Both the position numbers and the translations under genes were made by a program. A stretch of DNA of 64,000 bases. Source: Nageia nagi (Eukaryota; Pinophyta). Shown here in pieces: positions 11,901 through 22,225 of this stretch. The notes beneath the pieces are model-generated. The model searched no databases, was not told where the DNA came from, and saw only the letters and a program-made list of their open reading frames with translations. The stretch's first letter is position 1. Each line of letters starts with the position of its first letter. Where the stretch lies: NCBI GenBank assembly GCA_050084985.1, contig JBITNC010000002.1, forward strand, positions 10,726,001 to 10,790,000. Reading direction: 5' to 3'.

Positions 11901-14900
11901 TCTGCTCCTTTCTTTCCTGCTTCATTTGCAGCGGTTGTTGCTGCATCCTCTGCAGTGTTGCCTTTGGCTTCAGTTGTGTTAGATCTCAGGCCTCAGGCCT
12001 TTTCATGACAGGGGGAGTTGTGCTTCCATTCCCTTATACTTGCAGTTCCTGCGAAACTTTCCATCCTTGATCCATGCTAAGGGCTCAATGTTTTGAGGAA
12101 CTGGCTTAGCTTTGGATGGATTCAGGTCCCCAGCGTCCTCCATAGAGGGGGATTTTGTGGTTTCCGGCTCCATCTTCTTCTTCTGGATTTCTTCATTTTC
12201 CTCTGTTGCTTCTTCTTAGGCATCGCTTTGATTTCATTAATAATAGTATTTGTCTTTGGGTTAACATTGTTCTCCTATCCACTGTTGTGATTTATTCATG
12301 CTTTTGCGTCAATTTCCTGGCAAATCCACAATAGACTGACTAGATTCAAGTTTTATTTTAACAAAACAATGTCTGTGAAATAACTAAACTTTTATCGTTT
12401 CAGATGGATGTAGTTCAGCAAGTCAAGTATTTAAAAGTTTTGATAATTTTTGATGAAATATGTTAAGAGTTTGAGTCTGGAATTCAAACTGTTTGTATTT
12501 TTATGTTGATAGTGGATGATAATAACAGAAAGTACAAGTTTAGTGGAGTTGATTTCATAGTTAAGATGAATCCTTTTGAAAAGTTAAATTTGTTGAATAT
12601 TACTAAGTACCATTTCATAGTCTTTGAATAAAAATTCATAATAGTAATAATAACAATTTTTCAGCATCACTCATATAGATGGGAGACCTTCTGTGCATGC
12701 CTCCTGCTGGAGAGAACCTGTGAATGGCAATGTTGTTATTCAGAATGTTTTTTGGAAAGCACGTTAGATTTATTCTCTGAATGCAATTATGGTCAGCTGT
12801 GATTTTTTTATTTTAGTTGACTCCCAAAAACGTTTCCATATCTGAAATCTTTCCAGAAACTTGATGACAACACCAGAAATTCCATCAAAAGTTGAAAAGT
12901 GTTTTACAGATTCCAAAATTTTTAAAGAAGTTTTCCACATTAGACTTCGCTTTCTAGAATATTTTGTTTTACCAAATTTTCGATTCAAAAGATTTTCAAG
13001 TCCTGGTTTAACTATTATATTTCAAATTTCTGAAAGAACTCATTTCCAACTCTTGCTATAACAAAGGGTTTAAGAATAAAATTCAAAAAATATTTTACAA
13101 CAGAATAACATATTCAATAAACCTGATATTAGCTTATTTTTCAACTGCCCGTTTGAAAATCTTGGTGCAACACGATATATATTGAGGTACTTAATTAAAT
13201 CTTGCTAGACATTTAAAAATAAGGGAATTAAATATCTTTAAATATGAGAAATCAGCTTCTGTAAAACTGGTCTGAATAAGATTTAACATCCTATGCAATC
13301 TGAGCTGTTTGGTTTGGTTTCATGTTTGTAATGAATCTGTCATCGTGTTGCGCAGATGGGCCAGCAGAGGACTTATATGGAATTTTCATTAACAAGGTTC
13401 GAAGGGAACGCCCACCTGAAATGCTTGAAAATATCAAAGGGTATGTTTATGATCATCATATTTATTTAGTGACTTGTAATAATGCATTTATTACAAAAGC
13501 TATAGAATTCTTGAACACTGGTTATCATGAAATAATAAAAATTGGATGCAGAATAGGAACAGACCTCCAATGAAGGGACCAATGGTATTAAGTACTAAGA
13601 TGAACAGCTTTGTGATGTCTACTGTGTTCATAATTTAGATATCAATTTGTTGTTCATGTATCATTTGGTGAAGAGTGGTAAGAAGGTAGAATTTTACAAT
13701 AATTGGCTTTGCATCAATTATTCTTGAGACAACTTCAAAATCATTGTAATTGGAGTTGTATGAAGCATCAACATTATTCAAGTTTGAAATGTTCGTTGGT
13801 GACAATTCTTGAAAAGAATATAGAGCCTTGTTGTCTTCTAGCCTTCTACTACATGGGAGATTGAATTTAATGGGTGCCTGGTTCTTGATAAGAGTATTTC
13901 CACAAGAATTTCTTTTGAACTTTCAGTTCCTCTTAGGGGCAGGAGTTATATCATTCTTCAGCTTTTCGGGCTTTCAAAGTTGAAAGAAAGAAAAAAATAT
14001 ATTGATGTCCATAGGTGACCAAAAGTGGTCAATGGGACTGGAGTATATATTAATGGTGAAGCAGCAAACAGGGCCTAAGAAGGTCTCCACACAAGCTAAA
14101 ACCAACTAACAGATTAAATTAGGGGTCAAAACCCTAGAAGTAAGAAGAGAATACAATACTGAACACTTGTGTTTGATATCATTCACATGGGCATGATGGG
14201 TTTCATGAGATTACTTTGTTTCCATTGCATTATGAGGTTCATATGGTTGAGCATGATAGTATTTATGAGGGGTCTCTCATGATGTGGATCATTGTGGTAT
14301 TTTCACGGAGATTTTAGTGACAATGATGGTAGTCATGGTCAAGTTTCATTCATTGGCTAATTGTACTTCTATAGAGTTTTTGCGGGAAGCAGTAGTTTCC
14401 ATTTCAGTGGAGCCTCATTATTCTAGGTGGGCAAGGAAATTCAGCCTAGTTGGGTGTGTTTGAAGATGCATGGTGTGGATGGTAAGGCTTGTATACAAGA
14501 GTATCAGGTTTATTCTTCTCTTATAGCTAAGCAGTTACATAAATAAAAATAGATTAATACATTGTTGTCTTCTAGTGTTTTGAAGGACTATTATGATTTT
14601 TTTGCTTATGGTAGCCCACCACTTCTGCCATTATTGGGATCTTTCATAAATGATTGGAGATGTAGATGGTGTTATTAGTGTGTGGGTGTCATTGACTTGT
14701 TGCTGCTATCATGTGAGGATTCTGGCACTTTTGCTTTCATGAGTTCGTTTCTTCTTAAGGGGTTGTTGATTCTCATGGACAATAATACGAGATTGTTGTG
14801 CAATTCATTCTGATAGACAAGCATTTGATAGAATGATCATTGTGCAGTTTATTCTGACAGACATGTGTGTTTTCCGATAGGTAATCAGGGTGAGGAAAGC

Positions 14901-17900
14901 TGCCATCATGGAAGGGTGTTTGGATGAAAATCACAGGTCATCAGTTTGACAAGGGAATAAAACACAGAATTTGACTGCTCTGTGAGATACGGAAAGAGCT
15001 GAAGTATGTCATTTGCTTTACACATTTAAGAAGTGAAATGTGCAAAATAGTCTGCAATTCCATATCATATATTTTTGGCCATCTTCTTTTTAAAGTTACA
15101 TGTGACACTGAAAGTAGAAAATAAGTGCTGCCAAGTCAAAGTCCAATATTGATTGATGGAGAACCAGTGTCTAACGTATAAGAAAATAATACTGTCTAAT
15201 CATCTTATAATGAAGTAATATCCCACAAAAAATTATGAATTTGCGCATGAAGACATACAAAGACTACTCTTAATACAAGGAATAAAATTTTCTTTACATA
15301 TTTTCTTTCGCATATTGAGAAGCAAACTTTTTGTCTCAACTAATTTGAAACAAAATACCATGGATTATGGATGACAACTATTACAGGAGTTATATCTCAC
15401 CATTTGACTATAAGAAATATGATCATTGTGAAATTTCATTTCTAAACAAACATATGTATCCAACACAGAAACTAATAGAAAGAAAGAAAGAAAATATATT
15501 AATGTCTGCAGGTGACCAAAAGCGGTCAATGGGACTAGAGAATACAAGCATGATATAAAAGCAAATAGGGCCCTTAGAGGGGCTGCTCTATAAACAAAGA
15601 GGAAAAATAAACAAATATAGCCAAAGTGAGTACAAAGAAGGGAGCCGAAACCCAAAAAAACAAAGATAGAACAAAGTATATCAAGCATTGGGGTAGTAAA
15701 AAATCTAAACCCCCTTGAGTGGATCTTGAGGGTACTCTGTTTGTGAGGTCAAGTGGGGGATCGTCGGTTCTCATAGTCAAATATGTGGTAATGGTGCTAG
15801 AAGAAAAGTAGGATGAGATCTCTTGAGTCCTCTAAAGATCCCGAGAGTCATGTAGTTGTCGTCTAGTGCTACGTGTGTGATGAGGGTTGCCCTCTTTTCC
15901 CCTCTTATGGACTCCCTCAGCTGAGGATGCTTGAAAGGAGGAGGTGATATGACGAACTTTTGTCATATGCTAAGAGAGAGTAAGGAGACTCTTCCGAAAG
16001 ATGAAGGTCTCTTTGATATCGAGGGCGATACATCGTTGATATAGATAGTGGAAAAAGGTGTTTAATGAGCTGTGGGAGTCACGAAAAAGACATTGGTATT
16101 GGCCCCGTATCTCATAATAAACCATATAACGAAATATGAAATGCTCCTCAGACTTTGTCTTAAAGTGAACACAACTAGCAAACTCGGTGGTGATCTATCT
16201 CAATCCTCAATTGATGTGAGCAAACTTGAAATAGACTGAAGAACATCCTCAACCCAAGTGGTAGATGTAGGCCAATGTAACCATGAGGCCGAATCAACCC
16301 TCCATCTAACTGGAGGAAGTATTGAAAGTAGTGAGCCAACTTGGGTGAGAGGGGTTGTTGGGGGGTCACCTAGGTAGTCTAAATGAAGGACCTATATAGA
16401 ATCTCTCGAGTAGAAGTCAATGAGTCCCCTAAGGAATCAAGAGCATCTCCATTTGGCGATGGGAATCTAAGCAAGGAGAAACCAAAATGCTGCAACACCT
16501 CTAAGGCCTCCAAATACCAGCACCAACGACATCCTTGTGCTGCTAGGCCCCTTGAGAAAGTGAGGGTCCTACAAGGGAGTCTACTTGTGTCACCTAAGCA
16601 GCCTCCTAGGCTAAGGAGATGATGAAAAATAGAACTAGTGAAGCAATTGCCCACACTTGAAGGGGTTGGCAATTGAACTTTGCAAGCATGATAATGTGGG
16701 GAACAGTCTTCTTGCTTCGAATGAATTAGGATAAAGTGTTGATTTGTAACCTCTCTACAACCATCTAGTCGACGAATCTCAAATTGGGTTTTGAAACCTC
16801 TACACCATAGAGCACTATAGGGGTGATTAATGTTTGAAAAAGTTGAAGCTTGGATGGTATGTCCTGGAAATGAAGTTGAATACATTCTCTCTCAAGGGAA
16901 GAGATCGTTGTGTAACAGTCACGAATCCTAGGTGAGGCTGTTGCTCTCATGGAGAATCTGCGGCCCACAAAGAGCACACCCAAGTAGGTGGAGGAGGAGG
17001 AGGTGATCTCAACCACATTGTTGTGGAAGGTGAATTGCGATTGGTCTAACAAGCTCTAAAAGGCATTGAGCACCAAAATCTTAGTCTTTCCCAAGTTCAA
17101 CACTAATTTGTGTCTAGCATTGAAGAAATCTAAAACATATAATAGACCCTGTAAAGCCTCTGTTGTGTGAGAAAGCAATACTATAACTTCAACAAAGAGG
17201 AGGATGGAAATCAAACAACCATGAAGGAGGCAACTTGAATTAAGATCAGTAGTCTCTAAAACAAAGGACTCCAACTCATCAATGTACAGATAAAAAATAG
17301 TAGGGGAGAGTGGGCAACCTTGTTTCACTCCAATCGTGCTGAGAATGCTATCAGAAAGATCCTTTGCAATACGGACCCAACTTGTGAGAGTCTTGTAAAG
17401 GATCATAATGGTTGTGATGTTGATCTTAGCTACTCTTGAACGACGAAGTCTATCTATGAGTTTGTATTGAGGGACCGTGTCAAAGGCTTTCATGAAGTCT
17501 ACAAAATAACAAAAAGCAGGAGACTTTTGGAATTTAGCTTCCTTAATGATTATTCTCGAGGTGAAGATATGGTTTGTAGTATGGTAATCCCTAGGGAAAT
17601 CTTCGTGACCTCATGCTTTGAAACTGCTCGTACCAGCCATCTGTGATAATTAGTCCGCTAGAATGGTGGTGTAAAGCTTGGCCAAGGTGTGGTCGATCAT
17701 GATAGTATGATAGTTACTCGTTTCTTGGGATCACAAGATTTGAGGATGGGGTGTATTATGTTAGAGGTCTAGGAGGAGGGGAAACCTGAACAAATGACAT
17801 AATTGAAGAGATGGGAGATGAAGGGGGGGAGGGTGTGTTTGGCATGTTTAAGGAATCTGGCTTGGAGATTTTTTATGTTTGAGGCTCTACCAAAATTAAG

Positions 17901-20900
17901 TTTTATGATTGCATTATGGACGAAATTTGGGGGGGGGGAGAAGAAGTTGGTGGTGGGAGGGGGCGTGCAAAGGAGAGATGAATGATGGATGGGGACATTA
18001 TATAGATGGGAAGCGTATTCTTTCCAAGCATGAAGAGGGATGGAGCTCATATTGTGTTTCTTTGGAAGGAAAGAGTGCCAAAAGATTTTGGGATTGAAGC
18101 AAAGGGAAGTGCAAAGGATATGCAAGGGTGAGGGGAGGGAAGGGGAAGGGAGGCAAAGGTCCCATAGTGGGAGACCTAGGGGAGGGGGGAGGAACCCCAT
18201 GGAGGGAGACGTGGGGGAGGAGCCCCATGGAGAGAGACGTGGGGGAGGGGGGAGGTGCAAAAGATGGTGGGTGGTGAAGGCCATGTGGGAGGAAGACATG
18301 GGTGGGGGGGAAAGCTCGCGGAGGGAGGCACATCAGGTGGGGGTGGGAGGGGTCTTACGCGTGGGCATGGGGCTGTGCGAGGGGAGGGGGTGGTCACGGG
18401 AGGTGGGAAAGATGTTATACATTCTATGATAGCAGTATCTATAATATCCAAAATGATGTTATACGAAAATATCTCCTTTATGTATGTGATATGTATGTTT
18501 TTCCATGTGATGCCAAGATGCATCCTCAATACAACAGTTCATTATCTGGGACATTTTTGACTTGTCTGCAGATGCAGATGAACCATGAGTCACAAATCTC
18601 TTTGTTCTGTGTTTGGATGGATACTATGGAGTTAGTTGGAGACGTGATTTAGTGAGTCCTTTGCGAATGCTGGTGATAAGTGTGAAATGGCACCTATTGA
18701 GGATTGGCATGATTGGTTGCATGATGGCTATACTGTAGGTCTCATCTTGAGGTTGCAATAGGGTCAGCTACCTTGTGCTGTTAGTGGCTTATTACGATTG
18801 TATCCAGAAAACAAAGAAACCTATCTATAGCACAATGGTGTTTTGAGCTATTGGCACAAAAGATGTACAAAAGAGGCGTTATTTAGGAAATAGATGATAT
18901 AATGTTTTCTTCTATAGCTGTCTGATTTACTGGCTATACATCTATGTGGTATAATAAACAACATATTATGCTCTTTGCCTTGCTATATATTTTTTAAATT
19001 TACTTTCTCTTTTTTCACTTTCTTTCTGTTGTAGATATTTCAAGCCTCACAGAAACTGCTGTGTATTTGAACTTTTTCTTCTGTTGTTTTAGCTAACTTA
19101 ATTGATTCTGCAACTTGCATCAGGTGCAAAGAAGATAACTTAATTAGGGGATCCAACCAAGAAATTTCCTTAAAGATAAAATATTTCATATTTTGTCTAG
19201 AGGTAGATATATTTTTCCGTTGTAGCATAAGAGTTTTTTCATGTCTATCATTGTCTATTAAACAGGCAGCAATTTAAAATTTAATCAAGTCTATTCAAAT
19301 GCCTTCTTTTGAAAATGGAGGAAATAAGAAGGCATTTTATGGAGTATCCTCTTCGAAACCTCTTTAAGATGTTTTAGTGTTATGATGACAATGCTGTTTC
19401 ACATTTCATTAACAGTGACCATTAATTCAGGGGTGGCATCATTTACCATATTTTTGGATTTCGTTTAGGAGTATAATACCAGTATCCAAACATTTTATGT
19501 CAATGAATCTTATGCAGTCCTGGATTATTACATATATTTGCCAGTAGCTGTATCTTTTCTAACAAGTTCTGATTTTCCTAAGTTTATAGCTTGTTTATAC
19601 TTTTGGCAGTCTCTTGTGAAGTTCTGTTGGGCCATCTTGCTCAGGAGCCTATCTTATTTGTTCCTTGCCTGCAGTTAGCTGAGTGATTGGATAGTTATAA
19701 CTAAAAGCAAGGTGTCATTATGATCTATAACTGTTTGCAAATGTTGTAAAGTTACTAAGAAAGTCATAAACCATAATTCATTTATGAATGTTTAGTTCAA
19801 CTGATCATTATTTTCAGAGCTATAAGGAATCTGCAAGTGCCAGTATTTAAATGCTCGAAAAAAACATTACAAATATTGCAGAAGAAATAATTTAACATTT
19901 GAACAGGTGTCTTTTAGCTTGATTTCTTCGGTTTTGGGGGATTATCGATAATTTGTAACATGGAACCAGGATGCTGATGCGAATTATAAGAATTTCTCTA
20001 TACCTGATATCTAAGAAACCTAAGGAAGTAAATCAGAATATGTATAATTAATGCACAAGTTCATATTCTGTTCAACATTTGAAATAGCTTCCAATGTCCT
20101 GGAATATCAAAGCTAATGTTTCTGTTTATTTTGATTAATCAGCCTCACAAAGTGGGTGCCACCTCCTGTTAAAATGACAGGAGCTTATGTCAGGAATAAT
20201 ATTGACATTTCTCGCAAGCGAATGGATGTTGAATCTCTGGACATGCTTCAGTTGCATTGGTGAGCAATTTTATTGATTATAGTTCTGGCTTTATTTTGAA
20301 TCTCTATTTCTGTGGGCTAATAGCTTCAGGACATTGATTGTGAGTTTTTGTTTTTCATGTGAATCTTTGGTGTCATATAAGGCTGTCACAAAACTGCAAA
20401 TAATATATACATGATACTCTCTATAGAAATTACTTTGAGCTGCCTATCATTTGTGTAAGCATTTTCTTTCATTATTGTAAAATTCAAAAGAAATATGAAC
20501 TTGTGCTAGTTTTGGAATAATCTTTGGACCTGTTAAATAATATCAGGACTGATTGTTGAATATAAATTTATTTGGGAGGCAATAATATTTTTTTCTTTAA
20601 CTATCTCCTGAAGTTTTCAAATGATTATTAGGTGGGATTACTCTAATCCGGAATATCTGGATGCATTGAAATATCTGACAGATCTAAAAGAAGAAGGTAT
20701 GATCTTTACGTAAAATGTAATGGACACAATAATTTCATTATTTTTCATTCTAAATGCAATTAAAACATTCTTGGTTTTATTTTTACATTTATATAAGGTT
20801 AATCATTAAAATGTGATAGGTCTTTAGTTCTTTATGTAATCCTGCTGTCATTAATGATGCATTCATATCTAATGACATGCAGGTAAAATCAAGATGTTGG

Positions 20901-22144
20901 CGTTGACAAATTTTGATACCAAAAGATTACAGATAATTTTAGAGAATGGTATTCCTATTGTCAGCAATCAAGTAAGTTCTGTTCTTAGGAGACTATATAA
21001 ACCCTAACATAATCACACACTAGGCTCAAATGTAGTCGTTGTTTTGAAGAACACTTTTCAGCTTAATCTTGTTCATACCAAGTACGTTCTGAAATCGGCA
21101 TCATGTTGTAGTATTAACAGGTACAGCATTCCATTGTAGATATGCGACCTCAAAAGCAAATGGCAGAACTTTGCCAACTCACCGGTGTGAAATTGATAAC
21201 GTGCTTTCCCTCCCTCCTTCCCTCTCTCCTCCCCACTTAGTGTTTGCCTGAGGGAATGCATGTTTCCAAATTGGGAAAATACTTTTAACTTTTTTGGACT
21301 AAGTCATTCACTGATATTTTGTGCGTATCTATTGATCTGATTCAGTTGTTAATGTCAGGTATGGAACTGTAATGGGAGGGCTGTTATCAGAGAAGTTTCT
21401 AGATGCTAACATATCAATTCCTTTTGTTGGTTCTCCACTGAACACTCCTTCCCTCCAGAAGTACAAACGCGTATACATCTCCATCACATTCCTTTGTTAA
21501 AACTCTTATTGATAGTTTGGCAATAGTTTTAAGGCTAGTCTATGCAAAATAATTTTAAAAATAAACTTTTGTTTGAAACATGACTCAAGCAGATGGTTGA
21601 TGCTTGGGGAGGATGGAGTCTTTTTCAAGAGTTATTGAAGACACTTAAAAACATTGCATCCAAGCATGCTGTTTCGATTCCAACAGTTGCTGTGCGGTAC
21701 ATTCTTGATCAAGTAAGTTATATTTTAGTTATTGCAGGCATTTTATTGTGTCCATTTGTGCTTATAATGCAGCAGTCCATGAGAGTCAAATGTGTACTGT
21801 TTTAAATCATAAATGAAAGTTAGATATGCAGGTTTTGAAGCCATTAGTTGAATATTGACACAAGTACAAGCAATGTCTAGTTTTCCGTTGCAATGAAAGT
21901 TTTTGGTTTTGATGTAATGATCTACAACGTTAGCAACATTTTATGAATGAATTCTTCTCTGCAGCCATCAGTTGCAGGCTCCATGATAGGTGTGAGGCTT
22001 GGTATATCCGAACACATCAATGATTCAAAGGCTATATTTTCTCTTGCTTTGGATGAGGAAGACAGAGACAAAATCTTGACTGTTACTAACAAGGGTAGGG
22101 ACCTGCTTAAAGTCATCGGAGATTGTGGAGATGAGTACAGATGA
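8902..22144 (+). CDS. Plastid-type aldo/keto reductase (At2g27680-like), nine exons
   Basis: NAD(P)H-dependent oxidoreductase of the aldo/keto reductase superfamily, closest in my reading to the uncharacterised Arabidopsis At2g27680 family; the substrate is unknown. Exons: 8902-9225, 13356-13440, 20143-20259, 20632-20696, 20883-20971, 21121-21200, 21359-21470, 21593-21712, 21965-22144. All introns are GT-AG and phases join without error. Counting from the ATG at 9090 (327 residues), the catalytic tetrad is visible: Asp41 and Tyr46 (FDMADHYG), Lys77 (LTKWV), His112 (QLHW). The C-terminus ends VIGDCGDEYR. Upstream, 8902-9081 encodes about 60 Ser/Thr-rich residues (MYAATPSFPSCWSS...) that look like a chloroplast transit peptide, but in another frame; an in-frame TGA at 9072-9074 precedes the 9090 ATG. 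One extra G in the GGGG at 9078-9081 would join them into about 390 residues, close to the family's usual length. Exons 3-9 are compact; introns 1 and 2 are 4130 and 6702 bp and repeat-laden. Confidence 0.9.
10555..10690 (+). mobile_element. Short LINE-tail-like fragment in intron 1
   Basis: One frame reads YKLNDIEDETSFSFSCPFYK followed by DIRQTCNDI. This resembles the C-terminal His/Cys tail of plant LINE proteins (IEDE.HF.F.CP.Y.DIR). It is short and isolated inside intron 1 of the reductase gene. It could be part of the F-box-like pseudogene that follows, but the motif fits a LINE better. Confidence 0.4.
10720..11141 (+). pseudogene. F-box/kelch-type protein pseudogene fragment
   Basis: From 10827 the frame reads VDVLVMELDNPSHSNPIWKE, then VIEMPKTII and a TAA at about 10914. 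The same frame continues from 10938 as MQYMGVEGYICFRKGG, then YNLSLNKWHWLPPFPLKN. In plant F-box/kelch proteins this order (W.EV..MP, then VG..ICF..GG, then YN....W.WLP..P) belongs to the kelch-like C-terminal domain. An upstream piece near 10730-10790 (KVGSFKVVIYKLVV) may be the preceding blade. There is no F-box start, stops interrupt it, and it ends at about 11138. It lies in sense inside intron 1 of the reductase and is very unlikely to be a gene on its own. Confidence 0.6.
11880..12245 (-). pseudogene. Unidentified Lys/Glu-rich coding remnant, antisense in intron 1
   Basis: The - strand has less AT-rich, coding-like composition. One frame (about 12210 to 12005) has an acidic, lysine-rich stretch with KMEPETTKSPSMEDAGDLN and then NIEPLAWIKDGKFRRN. 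A second frame (about 11975 to 11890) ends TAEDAATTAANEAGKKGAEG before a stop. The two are out of frame and separated by a tandem GGCCTGA duplication. I do not recognise the family; the tail looks like those of Lys/Glu/Ala-rich nuclear proteins. It is probably a broken retrocopy. Confidence 0.35.
13979..14170 (-). mobile_element. 5'-truncated LINE 3' end in intron 2
   Basis: Reading the - strand, the family 3' signature (TCCCATTGACCACTTTTGGT, then CACCTATGGACATCAATATA) lies at 13996-14036 and is followed by a T-rich CTTTCTTTC tail at 13981-13996. It aligns closely with 15480-15540. Only the last 150-200 bp of the element is recognisable. Confidence 0.65.
14171..15476. other. Intron 2 sequence without recognised features
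   Basis: Part of the reductase's second intron. No reading frame or motif that I can name. Moderately GC-richer than the surroundings around 14170-14800, which may be older transposon DNA. Confidence 0.4.
15477..18105 (-). mobile_element. LINE relic D in intron 2, RT to 3' end, antisense to host gene
   Basis: Read 18105 to 15477. The pre-RT region has FNPKIFW..., IPLHAWKEYASHLYN and RASNIKNLQARFLKHAKHTL (18090-17780). Next come DYHTTNHIFTSRIIIKEAKF in a shifted frame (about 17590-17530) and VDFMKAFDTVPQYKLIDRL (to 17430). GVKQGCPLSPTIFYLYIDEL follows (17340-17280). The catalytic box reads LLFVEVIVLLSH instead of FADDIVLLS, so the aspartates are lost. Then come YLGVLFVGRRFSM (17000-16950) and TPIVLYGVEV (16825-16790). 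The C-terminal tail with EEHFIF..VVYYEIRGQYQCLF-like sequence follows near 16150-16050. The 3' signature and a CTTTCTTTCTTTC tail lie at 15477-15540. Several frameshifts: inactive. The RT resembles the RTE-like group of plant LINEs (tentative). Confidence 0.75.
18106..18420 (+). repeat. G-rich low-complexity block with short tandem repeat
   Basis: A 315 bp stretch strongly G-rich on the + strand, with many runs of four to six G. At 18159-18254 there are about three copies of a roughly 30 bp unit containing CCCCATGGAG.GAGACGTGGG. Because it lies in a sense intron, the reductase pre-mRNA would carry the G runs, so RNA G-quadruplexes are possible. Apparent Pro-rich (-) and Gly-rich (+) reading frames across it are by-products of composition. 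It abuts the recognisable end of LINE relic D. Confidence 0.7.
18421..20142. other. 3' part of intron 2, no recognised feature
   Basis: AT-rich intron sequence ending with a normal acceptor (AATCAG at 20137-20142). No transposon domain or conserved frame recognised. Confidence 0.45.
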
Positions 22145-22219
22145 GTAAAACGTTTAGATTTGTTTGGAGAAGACTTTGTTAGCTTCTACCAAATGTTTTA
22201 ATTCTGAGGAATATGCTCT

Positions 22220-22225
22220 AATAAA
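22220..22225 (+). terminator. Candidate poly(A) signal of the aldo/keto reductase gene
   Basis: AATAAA 76 bp after the stop codon, the first such hexamer downstream. This is a normal 3' UTR distance in plants, though plant polyadenylation signals are loose. Confidence 0.4.

Noticed and set aside
12093-12290. Hydrophobic + strand frame that might suggest a membrane peptide
   Set aside because: It is the antisense of a Lys/Glu-rich coding remnant, which explains its Leu/Phe-rich composition.
17769-18652. Overlapping Pro-rich (-) and Gly/Arg-rich (+) frames of 60-176 codons
   Set aside because: They exist because the G-rich block lacks stops on both strands. Only the portion below about 18105 on the - strand shows LINE homology.
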